DNA from: an archaeon
GTDB lineage: Archaea; Asgardarchaeota; Heimdallarchaeia; Hodarchaeales; S146-22
Length of the DNA stretch: 12,675 nucleotides
Reading direction: 5' to 3'
Assembly (NCBI GenBank): GCA_024276395.1
Contig: JAJRXH010000631.1
Location: 1 to 12,675 of the forward strand
A program made the position numbers and the translations under genes. Positions 1 through 6,884 of this stretch are shown here, piece after piece. Positions within the stretch are counted from its first letter, which is position 1. Every line of letters begins with the position of its first letter. The notes beneath the pieces are model-generated. The model ran no database searches. It had not been told where the DNA came from and saw only the letters and a list, made by a program, of their open reading frames with translations.

Positions 1-172
1 AAACTTGGTGCATGTCATCAAAAGGACTTGGGTTAGGTGGATGCCTTCGGGTCATTTCTGATCTATTGGTAGTATTTGTCTGGGCAAGACTTGCCACAAA
101 ACTACTTCCCACTAACACCAGAAGGAACAGAATAGATGTTCCTAGCAGTATGACTTTTTTTACTTTCATCAT
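1..172 (-). CDS. Secreted protein with N-terminal signal peptide (partial, cut by left edge)
   Basis: Reading the minus strand from the tandem ATGs at 172 and 169, 57 codons stay open to the window edge. The protein starts MMKVKKVILLGTSILFLLVL. This is a textbook Sec signal peptide: basic n-region (K3, K5, K6), a hydrophobic core at about residues 7-22, and a likely signal-peptidase I site after residue 30 (Ala-Ser-Leu-Ala before Gln31). There is no lipobox Cys. The following 27 residues are polar and Pro/Asn/Thr-rich, as in an exported linker; no domain can be named. A GGAGGT Shine-Dalgarno sits 10 nt upstream of ATG 172, which strongly supports the gene. It diverges from the FtsX-type permease. 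Extracytoplasmic substrates or partners are sometimes encoded beside such permeases, but that link is inference only. Confidence 0.8.
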   Translation of the reverse strand, partial: MMKVKKVILLGTSILFLLVLVGSSFVASLAQTNTTNRSEMTRRHPPNPSPFDDMHQV

Positions 173-182
173 TTCTCTTTCT

Positions 183-188
183 ACCTCC
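183..188 (-). promoter_or_regulatory. Shine-Dalgarno GGAGGT for the secreted-protein gene
   Basis: The plus-strand sequence ACCTCC reads GGAGGT on the minus strand and lies 10 nt before ATG 172. It is the strongest ribosome-binding site in the window and fixes this start. Confidence 0.7.
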
Positions 189-247
189 GTGGATCGTGTA
201 ACTTTCTTGATAAGTGCCTCTTGAGATTTGAAATCTACATGAGGCTT

Positions 248-255
248 CATATAAG
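248..255 (-). promoter_or_regulatory. Candidate TATA box for the secreted-protein gene
   Basis: CTTATATG on the minus strand, about 76 nt upstream of ATG 172. With an archaeal start about 25 nt downstream, it would give a leader near 50 nt carrying the GGAGGT site. This is a sequence match only; AT-rich DNA yields such boxes by chance. Confidence 0.3.
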
Positions 256-372
256 TGATGGTCTTCCTCCTAGTTGAAGGTTCATTTCGATATTTCTCGA
301 ACCTGTTATTGGCACGCAGTTCAAGAGAGTTAGAACTTCCTTCTTTTACTTCTTTTTAGGGAGAGTTAGCGA

Positions 373-380
373 TATAAAAG
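373..380 (+). promoter_or_regulatory. Candidate TATA box for the permease gene
   Basis: TATAAAAG on the plus strand is a good archaeal TATA match. Transcription would begin near 405 and give a leader of about 150 nt containing the 18-bp tandem repeat. The reverse strand also reads TATA-like here, so the direction is uncertain. Confidence 0.35.
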
Positions 381-471
381 GACAATCTCTGTATTTCTCT
401 TGACATGCTGTTTTTTCGTCATCATTTCAAGAAAATTAATAAATGGCTCTGTCATTATTTCATTTAGACTA

Positions 472-507
472 AAGAAGAAAGATTATTTTAAGAAGAAAGA
501 TTATTTT
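472..507 (+). repeat. Perfect 18-bp tandem duplication (two copies)
   Basis: The unit AAGAAGAAAGATTATTTT occurs at 472-489 and again immediately at 490-507 without mismatch. It lies 50 nt before the permease start codon, in its presumed leader. It could be a duplicated regulator site or a replication-slippage product. No third copy was seen elsewhere in the window. Confidence 0.85.
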
Positions 508-556
508 GAGAGGAAACTCTTCTTGATAGATTTCGTATCAGTTACAAGGATGCTAA

Positions 557-3211
557 ATGGCGGAGGTTAGTTTAGAATTGAAGAAATTTTGGATGTTGCA
601 TTTAAAATTGGCCCGAGACATCAAGAAGGAATATTTTACAAGCTTATCGTTAATCTTGTTAATTGCCATAGGTGTTGGTGCTTATTCAGCCACGATCGCT
701 GGTTGGATAAGTCTTTCTGAGAACATTGAGGCTGTTTACGATCGATATAACTTTGAAGATGTGCATGTTCAGCTTTTTCAACCGATCGACCAAAAAACAC
801 TCGTCTCGGTCATTTCATCAGCTGATGAATCAATTACAAGCCAAGTATATGTGAATGAGAGGTTGGTGCTTGATGTAAGTTTATTGCTGAGTAACTCTAA
901 TGGTGAGGTGATTAACAAGATATCTTTGAGAATCATTGGATTGAACATCACCGAACGAGAACTTTCTTTCAAGAATCCCAATAATTATATGGCGATTAAT
1001 GATGTGTTCATTTTTGATGGGGCAATGCTTTCCCTGGATGACGTGAATGGGACGAACATCGTGTTGGATTCTCGTCTTGCCAGGGAACATGACATCTTCG
1101 TCGATGATGAGATATCGGTCTTATTTCCTTCTAATCTTAGCAAGGAGGTCATATTTCGCGTGAAGGGGTTGGGATCTAACCCAGAATACATCGTTCCACT
1201 CTCCTCTCTAAATGATCCACCAGCTTCATCTAGACGGTTTGGAGTTGCTTTTGCTTCATTAAAAACATTACAGAGAGTTAGTGGCCTTGATGGTAAGGTA
1301 AATGATGTGGTGATGGTACTCAAGAAAGAAGCATCCATCGATAGAAAAAAAGTGGCATCCTATTTTGGGAACCTACTTGAAGAAAACGGAATATTGATCT
1401 ATCCTCCTTATACCAGAGAATATCAGCAATCTAATCACATTTTATACTTAGATTTGCGGGCTGTTAGTAAGTTAGGAACGAAATATCCCCTATTCTTATT
1501 GTTTATCGGTTCTTTTGGCATGTATCTGGTATTATCTCGGATAATTCGCGGTCAAAAGAAATTTATTGGTTTGGCACTTGCTTCTGGATATTCTCGGCGG
1601 CATGTATTTCTTCATTACGTAGAATATTCGTTGTTCCTTGGTTCATTAGGCACGATATTGGGTATCTTTGGAGGCTGGATATTATCTCAAGCTGTCATTC
1701 GGCTCTACAGTGAACGGCTCTCAATTCCAACGTTGAAAACTATCTTTCCGATGGAGCTTTTGTTGACAAGTATCCCCATTGGTTTGATTTCCGTGACATT
1801 AGGAGCCTTCTTTCCTTCTTGGCGTGCCACGAAGCTCACTCCACGGGAATGCCTTACTAATCCTCCTTTTTTGAACGTAAAGATGAAGAAAAAGTCATAT
1901 TTGGAAGTATCATTGTTAAAACTTTTTCCTAATATGAAAATCGAAACGTTACTAGCATTAAGGAACTTGCGTCGAAACATTGGCCGGACACTTGTCATTA
2001 TCTTGACTGTAGGGTTGGCAATGTCGTTATTCTTGTCAAGTCGTTCATTTCTTGATTCTGGATATCATACTGTTGAAATTTTTTATGGCAATGAGACTGT
2101 CGAATGGGATGCACGGATTCAATTTTATCAAGATAAACCGGTATCTGAACGGTTCATTGACAAACTGTTAACTATTGAAGGGATAATAGGTGTTACCTTG
2201 ACCTTGGAGCTTCCCACTGTCGTGAGTGGATTTGAAAATACTTTTAAAAGAGCATCATCCACGTTTCCTGATATCTTTGATGTTTTTAGTCTTCCAGAGC
2301 CTCGCGCTGATTTCATCCAAGAGAATGAATTTAGGATGAAAAACATCGAAGGTCTTTATCTCGTTGTGCTTTCAGGAAATACCTCGGCATTCACGTTTGA
2401 GTTACTCGAGGGACAATTTTCAGAAAATGCCATTTTGATTAGTGATCAGTTTGCTCAAGTTCACGGAATTTCCATTGGAGATAACATTACCATAGCATTG
2501 CCAAAGATCTTGTGGGGAACTATTTTTGGCATTACAGTTCCTCGTGATGTCGTGCAACAAAACGTGACACTCGTAGTAAGTGGCTTCACCAGGGAATTTA
2601 CATCTTTCCTTGGGTACATGAGCATTGAGACATACAAGAGACTGACAGATTGGCGATTCTTACCACTATACAACCGAGGATACATCAAAATAGCTGATGG
2701 TGCTGATAAGAATGAGGTCAGGAAGTCGGTTTTACAGACATTTGAAAACGTGAGGTCTTTTGAATACCAAGAAGAAATAGAAGACAATTTTCAAGAAGTG
2801 CTGCGGTTGATGAACGTGGTAGTTACTGTTTTTTCCTTTTTTAGTACCACGTTAGGTATGGTTCTTCTCGTTGCCATCCTTTTGGTTTCTGTACTTGAAC
2901 GAGAACGTGAATTGGCGACGATGCAAGTGGTTGGTGCTTCAAGAAAATTAATTATCAAGACATTATTAACAGAGTATTTAGCTGTCGGATTCCTTGGCAT
3001 CATGCTAGGCTTAGGTCTAGGTTATGTTACCGGTCTTTATTTTTTCAGCTTGGTAGGAACAGAGTTGTATCAAGGCTTGTATCATATCTCGATTACCACG
3101 TATTATCTAAGCATCATTTCGGCGCTTTTCATGATAATTTCGGCAGTACTCCTAGTGGCACAAGTCGTTTTTCGACGTCCACTTGCCGAATCAACAAAAA
3201 CTTTTATATGA
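557..3211 (+). CDS. FtsX/MacB-type ABC transporter permease, internally duplicated
   Basis: An 884-residue membrane protein with two FtsX-like halves. Half one has TM1 at about 28-50, an extracytoplasmic MacB-PCD-like domain (51-305), then three TMs (about 309-330, 355-380, 398-420). Half two has TM5 at about 477-495, a second large external domain (about 500-750), then TMs at about 752-778, 803-831 and 848-870. The stretch ERERELATMQVVGASRKLI (781-799) is the typical cytoplasmic FtsX coupling segment after TM6; RGQKKFIGLALASGYSRR (331-348) is its counterpart in half one. This predicts eight TMs, as in two fused LolC/MacB-like subunits. Such permeases need a LolD/MacB-type ATPase and act on lipids, lipoproteins or peptides at the membrane; none is visible here, so the substrate is unknown. 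ATG 557 follows an AAGGAT site by 5 nt. Confidence 0.88.
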   Translation: MAEVSLELKKFWMLHLKLARDIKKEYFTSLSLILLIAIGVGAYSATIAGWISLSENIEAVYDRYNFEDVHVQLFQPIDQKTLVSVISSADESITSQVYVNERLVLDVSLLLSNSNGEVINKISLRIIGLNITERELSFKNPNNYMAINDVFIFDGAMLSLDDVNGTNIVLDSRLAREHDIFVDDEISVLFPSNLSKEVIFRVKGLGSNPEYIVPLSSLNDPPASSRRFGVAFASLKTLQRVSGLDGKVNDVVMVLKKEASIDRKKVASYFGNLLEENGILIYPPYTREYQQSNHILYLDLRAVSKLGTKYPLFLLFIGSFGMYLVLSRIIRGQKKFIGLALASGYSRRHVFLHYVEYSLFLGSLGTILGIFGGWILSQAVIRLYSERLSIPTLKTIFPMELLLTSIPIGLISVTLGAFFPSWRATKLTPRECLTNPPFLNVKMKKKSYLEVSLLKLFPNMKIETLLALRNLRRNIGRTLVIILTVGLAMSLFLSSRSFLDSGYHTVEIFYGNETVEWDARIQFYQDKPVSERFIDKLLTIEGIIGVTLTLELPTVVSGFENTFKRASSTFPDIFDVFSLPEPRADFIQENEFRMKNIEGLYLVVLSGNTSAFTFELLEGQFSENAILISDQFAQVHGISIGDNITIALPKILWGTIFGITVPRDVVQQNVTLVVSGFTREFTSFLGYMSIETYKRLTDWRFLPLYNRGYIKIADGADKNEVRKSVLQTFENVRSFEYQEEIEDNFQEVLRLMNVVVTVFSFFSTTLGMVLLVAILLVSVLERERELATMQVVGASRKLIIKTLLTEYLAVGFLGIMLGLGLGYVTGLYFFSLVGTELYQGLYHISITTYYLSIISALFMIISAVLLVAQVVFRRPLAESTKTFI

Positions 3212-3248
3212 GAATTGTTAAAAAAGAAAGTTGTCATTGGTCATTCGG

Positions 3249-3262
3249 AATCATTTTTGATT
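3249..3262 (+). terminator. Weak hairpin downstream of the permease gene
   Basis: AATCA, a TTTT loop, then TGATT forms a 5-bp inverted repeat 37 nt after the permease stop. The stem is AT-rich and short, so this is at best a weak terminator. The rest of 3212-3355 shows no gene. Confidence 0.2.
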
Positions 3263-3355
3263 AGTTAAGTAGATGATTAAGTTCATTACTCTTGGAATGG
3301 AGATTTCAAAAAATCGATGTAGTTCTTGCAGAAAAATCTGATGGTGGCAAATTGA

Positions 3356-4291
3356 ATGGCAGTTTCATCGAAAAATCGGAAACCAAAGCCTCAATGGCTT
3401 AGAGTACCATTGTTACCAGTAGGAGATGTTTACAAGCAAGTTAGCAAGTCCGTTAAAAGGAAAGGCTTGTCGACAGTGTGTGAAGAGGCTCAATGTCCTA
3501 ACAAATCAGAGTGTTGGAGCTCTGGAACGGCAACAATTATGTTAATGGGTGACACGTGTACTAGGAACTGCAAGTTTTGTTCTGTTAGAGTAGGATCTCC
3601 TAGGGGATGGTTAAATCCGTTGGAACCCTTGAAAACCGCAAGAACCGTGGCAGAGTTAAAGTTGAAATACGTGGTGCTTACTAGCGTGGCAAGAGATGAT
3701 CTTCCAGACGGTGGTGCTGAGCATATTGCTCGCACGATTGAAACCATTCATGCGTATCATCCAGAAGTTCTAGTTGAGGTGCTCATTCCTGACTTTAAAG
3801 GAAAAGAAGAGGCTCTAAAGAGGGTATTACTTGCAAAACCTGATGTTCTTGCTCATAACATCGAGACCGTGCGACGATTAACGCCATTAGTTAGAGATAG
3901 ACGGGCAAGCTACGATCAATCATTGCAATTGTTGAAAAAAACGAAAGAAATGGATTCAAGTATTCTTACAAAATCGTCTATCATGGTTGGTCTTGGAGAG
4001 ACAAATGATGAAATTCTTGAGACAATGAGGGACTTGAGAAGTGTTGATGTCGATATCCTGACCATAGGGCAATACCTGCAGCCAACTAGGAGGCAGTTGG
4101 AGGTAGTCAAGTACGTCCATCCAGAGAAGTTTCAAGAATGGGAGAGGATTGGTCTTGAAATGGGGTTCTTGTTCGTGGCTTCAGGTCCATTGGTGAGAAG
4201 CAGCTATAAGGCTGGAGAATATTTTATGCTGAATCATCTTGGTAAATTAAATCGGATGAAAGAAATGAAAAAAAGAAGAAATGAAAGTTAA
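3356..4291 (+). CDS. lipA: Lipoyl synthase LipA (radical SAM)
   Basis: A 311-residue enzyme that inserts two sulfurs at C6 and C8 of protein-bound octanoyl groups, completing lipoyl cofactor synthesis on GcvH or 2-oxoacid dehydrogenase E2 proteins. All family signatures are present. The auxiliary-cluster motif CX4CX5C is C42, C47, C53. The radical-SAM motif CX3CX2C is C68, C72, C75. LTSVARDDLPDGG (about 108-120), PDFKG (145-149), AHNIETV (166-172), GQYLQPT (238-244) and the C-terminal RSSY (281-284), whose Ser helps bind the auxiliary cluster, are also there. Length fits the family. ATG 3356 follows a GGTGG site by 8 nt. This is the bacterial/eukaryotic-type LipA, not the split LipS1/LipS2 type of some archaea. 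It heads a same-strand series with a GTPase, a DUF255-like gene and mrp. A lipoyl acceptor or octanoyl/lipoate transferase gene is not visible. Confidence 0.96.
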   Translation: MAVSSKNRKPKPQWLRVPLLPVGDVYKQVSKSVKRKGLSTVCEEAQCPNKSECWSSGTATIMLMGDTCTRNCKFCSVRVGSPRGWLNPLEPLKTARTVAELKLKYVVLTSVARDDLPDGGAEHIARTIETIHAYHPEVLVEVLIPDFKGKEEALKRVLLAKPDVLAHNIETVRRLTPLVRDRRASYDQSLQLLKKTKEMDSSILTKSSIMVGLGETNDEILETMRDLRSVDVDILTIGQYLQPTRRQLEVVKYVHPEKFQEWERIGLEMGFLFVASGPLVRSSYKAGEYFMLNHLGKLNRMKEMKKRRNES

Positions 4292-4380
4292 TGCTGCTCA
4301 TTCATTAGTTAGGTGTTGTAGTCAGTGAAAAGGATGTTGAGTTTTGCAAAGAAGAGAAGCAATGCTTGACGTGAGTTAGA

Positions 4381-4923
4381 ATGAGAGTTAAGGCGACAGA
4401 AAATTATGATATGATTGCAAAAATTCTTCTCTTAGGAGAAATTGCTGTTGGCAAGTCATCAATGATTTTGCGTTATGTTGAAGGAAAGTTTCCCGGAGAG
4501 TATCAGGCGACTATTGGTGCAAATTTCTTGGTGAAGAATGTAAGAGTGATCCAGAAAAACGGAACAAGAAAGAGTATAATGTTACAGATTTGGGATCTTG
4601 GTGGTCATGTCCGTACCATATCACATGTAGGACCAATTTTTTATCAGAATGCCAATGGTGCTTTGTTAGTTTATGATTTAACTCGTCCGGATACCTTGGA
4701 GAAGCTGCCACTCTGGTATGAGGCCTGTCATATGCACGCTCCTCGAATTAAAACATTAGTGGTTGGGAATAAATGCGATTTAGAGAGAAAGATTTCCAAG
4801 GAAGACGGGAAAAAGATGGCAAGACGTTTAAATTCCGTCGACTTTTATGAGACGTCTGCTAAAACTGGAGATAACATTGAACAAGCATTTAATTCACTAG
4901 CATTGGCTTTGATTGGACGTTAA
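4381..4923 (+). CDS. Ras/Rab-like small GTPase with altered catalytic positions
   Basis: A 180-residue single-domain small GTPase with all five G motifs: G1 GEIAVGKS (19-26), G2 Thr44 in QATIGANF, G3 WDLGGH (71-76), G4 NKCD (130-133) and G5 ETSAK (157-161). YQNANGALLVYDLTRPDTLE (88-107) is strongly Rab-like. By alignment to Ras, Gly12 is Ile21 and Gln61 is His76. Both are positions where changes slow GTP hydrolysis in Ras, so slow intrinsic turnover or dependence on a partner is inferred. The C-terminus (ALALIGR) has no Cys or CaaX box, so lipid anchoring by prenylation is not expected. The next in-frame ATG is codon 11 and could be the real start; the domain would remain complete. It lies 89 nt after lipA. 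Such GTPases are expanded in Asgard archaea; the partner is unknown. Confidence 0.92.
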   Translation: MRVKATENYDMIAKILLLGEIAVGKSSMILRYVEGKFPGEYQATIGANFLVKNVRVIQKNGTRKSIMLQIWDLGGHVRTISHVGPIFYQNANGALLVYDLTRPDTLEKLPLWYEACHMHAPRIKTLVVGNKCDLERKISKEDGKKMARRLNSVDFYETSAKTGDNIEQAFNSLALALIGR

Positions 4924-4963
4924 GAAATGTTGCAAGTTTGATAATGCTGTCAGTTCAGTATTC

Positions 4964-4970
4964 TTTTTTT
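4964..4970 (+). terminator. T7 tract after the small GTPase gene
   Basis: Seven consecutive T residues lie 41 nt after the GTPase stop, compatible with an archaeal oligo-T terminator. It sits just before the start region of the DUF255-like gene, so it may only attenuate, or be incidental. Confidence 0.3.
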
Positions 4971-4973
4971 CCT

Positions 4974-4980
4974 AGGGGGA
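4974..4980 (+). promoter_or_regulatory. SD-like AGGGGGA before a non-ATG start
   Basis: AGGGGGA ends 7 nt before ATT 4988, a normal Shine-Dalgarno distance. It ends only 1 nt before ATA 4982. It supports initiation near 4988 for the DUF255-like gene, because GTG 5126 has no SD-like sequence immediately upstream. Confidence 0.4.
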
Positions 4981-4987
4981 AATAACA

Positions 4988-6796
4988 ATTTTTCGATGGT
5001 ATTCACTTGATGAAGAGACAATCAACGAGTGTCAAAAAGAAAATAAGTTATTATTCATTAGATTCTCGAGTAATTGGCGCAAGGAGGGGCTTTTATTTGA
5101 TAAAGAGCTTGCAGCTGATATTAGAGTGAGAGAACTCGTCTACAATGAAATGATCCCAGTCGTGGTGAATGTTACCAAGGCTCCTCATCATTTCAAGTTA
5201 TACTCGGTAGGCTACTTTCCAGATGATGTTATTAGAAACATCGATGGAACATTCGTATTGTCAAGAGAGGTATTGGGAAACCCTTCGTTACGGGATTTTG
5301 TAGAGTTTGCCTTACAGCTGCATCGAGAGGGAAGAAGATACCGGCATTCAATAGGCAATCCCGATTCTAGGTGTTTTTATCAGGGCATTAACGATGATAG
5401 TCTCATTCAGCTTTCTGGAAACGTGAATCAAATCAAGGAGATGATTGTTGAACTTCTTCTCAATCATTTTGATCGCTTAAATGGTGGTTTTGGCACTGCA
5501 CCCAAGTATTTGAATTCAAAGATTCTAGAAGCATTGTTTTACTTGTATCATCGCTCTGCAGATGAAATTCTCCTTTATCAAGTCATTTTGAAGACTCTAA
5601 GTAGTGTTTATCTTGGGCTAGTAGATTCTAAAGATCATGGCTTTGTTCGGTGTACTTATCGTGCAGATTGGGGAAATCCTTCTCTAGAAAAACTTCTAAT
5701 AAGTCAAGTAGAAGGAATAAGAACTTTTACCACGGCTTATCAAATCACTGGGAATAATGCTTATCTCGTGGCAGCTAAAAAAACCTTGAGTTTTGTCTTT
5801 AACTTCTTATATTCAGCTAAGGAGAGATATTTTCAAGCGGCAGTGACCAGTGTTCATCCACAGGCAAAAGTACCAACATTAAAGACGCAAGAATCTGGAG
5901 AAGGAGTGTTTTTTCCTTCTCATGATCCGTTGATTGACTCTACTCACGTGATCTCTTGGAATTTACAAATGATTCGCTGTCTTTTTATGCTTGGTCAAGT
6001 TTCGGATGAAGAGAAGGAACTCGTCGTTCAGAGCCCTTGTGAATTATTAGATTGTTACGTTGCGATGCATCAGAAAGAAGGCCTTCTTTCTCACATCTAT
6101 CAAGAGGATTTGGGTTATTTTTTGTTAGAAGATCAAGTATCTTTTTTGGAGGCATGCAAGGATGCACATGATGTCACTTTAAAAGAAAGTTACTTAGATG
6201 CTGCTCATTCTATGATAAATTTATTGTATGAAGTGGCTTATGATTCAGAAACTCGGTTATTTAGGCCAATTTTATATGATGATGTCGAAAAAAAACTTCT
6301 TCATAAGGATTGGCATAGTATGGAATGGAATGCAAGACTTGCAATTTTGTTAAGTTACTTTTCTGAGATATTCAAGATCAGATCTACAAATGGCGAGAAG
6401 AGTCTCATCAATGGACAAGATCTGCGAAGGCTTGCTGATGATATCGTGAGTTCTCTTAAATATAAGTATAGATGTTTCGATCCTTCATTAGCAAGTTATT
6501 TTTTTGCCATTCAGCATTTTTTGCGCGAAGAAATCAAGATTTATCTCATCGGAGAGACCACGAATCCGAAATTTCGAGATTTCCATGGATTAATTTTGAA
6601 GAAATATGAACCAATGAGAATACTCGTGCATGTACCCTTACAGTTGCTTGATTCGGAGTCATTTCTACTACCACGCATTCGAGCTATAGATAAAGAGCCA
6701 GCCATGGTGTATTTCCAGTATCAGGATGTGCAATCTCCTCCCATCACTACTTTAAGGCAGTTAGAAGTTGGCTTGGAGCGAATTGGGATGGTTTGA
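4988..6796 (+). CDS. YyaL/DUF255-like protein with degenerate thioredoxin domain
   Basis: About 602 residues if begun at ATT 4988; 556 if begun at GTG 5126. The first 46 codons are family-like: RWYSLDEET (3-11) and QKENKLLFIRFSSNW (16-30) match the DUF255 pattern that normally runs into a CHWC active site. Here that site reads S28-N29-W30-R31, so both redox Cys are lost, and the usual cis-Pro GGWP segment is also not recognisable. The rest resembles the (alpha/alpha) barrel of YyaL/SPATA20 proteins: GGFGTAPKY (166-174), DWGNPSLEKLL (227-237), then FTTAYQITGNNAYLVAA. The protein is shorter than usual for the family (around 650-700). Function is unknown; oxidoreductase activity is unlikely, and a binding or scaffold role is inferred. 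No ATG, GTG or TTG exists in frame between the stop at 4973 and 5126, so the start is uncertain. Confidence 0.72.
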   Translation: MFRWYSLDEETINECQKENKLLFIRFSSNWRKEGLLFDKELAADIRVRELVYNEMIPVVVNVTKAPHHFKLYSVGYFPDDVIRNIDGTFVLSREVLGNPSLRDFVEFALQLHREGRRYRHSIGNPDSRCFYQGINDDSLIQLSGNVNQIKEMIVELLLNHFDRLNGGFGTAPKYLNSKILEALFYLYHRSADEILLYQVILKTLSSVYLGLVDSKDHGFVRCTYRADWGNPSLEKLLISQVEGIRTFTTAYQITGNNAYLVAAKKTLSFVFNFLYSAKERYFQAAVTSVHPQAKVPTLKTQESGEGVFFPSHDPLIDSTHVISWNLQMIRCLFMLGQVSDEEKELVVQSPCELLDCYVAMHQKEGLLSHIYQEDLGYFLLEDQVSFLEACKDAHDVTLKESYLDAAHSMINLLYEVAYDSETRLFRPILYDDVEKKLLHKDWHSMEWNARLAILLSYFSEIFKIRSTNGEKSLINGQDLRRLADDIVSSLKYKYRCFDPSLASYFFAIQHFLREEIKIYLIGETTNPKFRDFHGLILKKYEPMRILVHVPLQLLDSESFLLPRIRAIDKEPAMVYFQYQDVQSPPITTLRQLEVGLERIGMV

Positions 6797-6871
6797 TCTT
6801 TTATGGAAGCGGTCACAACATTATGTTCTAAAGCTATCTCGGAAATTGGATTCTCGAAGGAACTATCAAGT

Positions 6872-6877
6872 GGGGTG
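6872..6877 (+). promoter_or_regulatory. Shine-Dalgarno GGGGTG fixing the mrp start
   Basis: GGGGTG lies 7 nt before ATG 6885. This, and the fact that the MIP18 domain begins just after that ATG, decides against in-frame start codons further upstream such as TTG 6768. Confidence 0.5.
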
Positions 6878-6884
6878 TTTTCCA

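Larger units (their letters stand above)
173..556. other. Intergenic region between divergent secreted-protein and permease genes
   Basis: No convincing coding sequence was found here on either strand. It holds the minus-strand Shine-Dalgarno (183-188), TATA-like boxes at 248-255 and 373-380, pyrimidine/purine-rich runs around 335-360, and an 18-bp tandem duplication at 472-507. An SD-like AAGGAT at 546-551 precedes the permease ATG by 5 nt. The size suggests separate promoters for the two divergent genes. Confidence 0.6.

Noticed and set aside
12..224. A 70-codon plus-strand open frame near the left edge
   Set aside because: It is antisense to the minus-strand signal-peptide gene, which has tandem ATGs and a GGAGGT site. 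The plus frame has no recognisable features.
6768..6884. Upstream in-frame extension of Mrp from a TTG codon
   Set aside because: It overlaps the end of the DUF255 gene, has no family-like sequence, and a good SD precedes ATG 6885, where the MIP18 domain begins.
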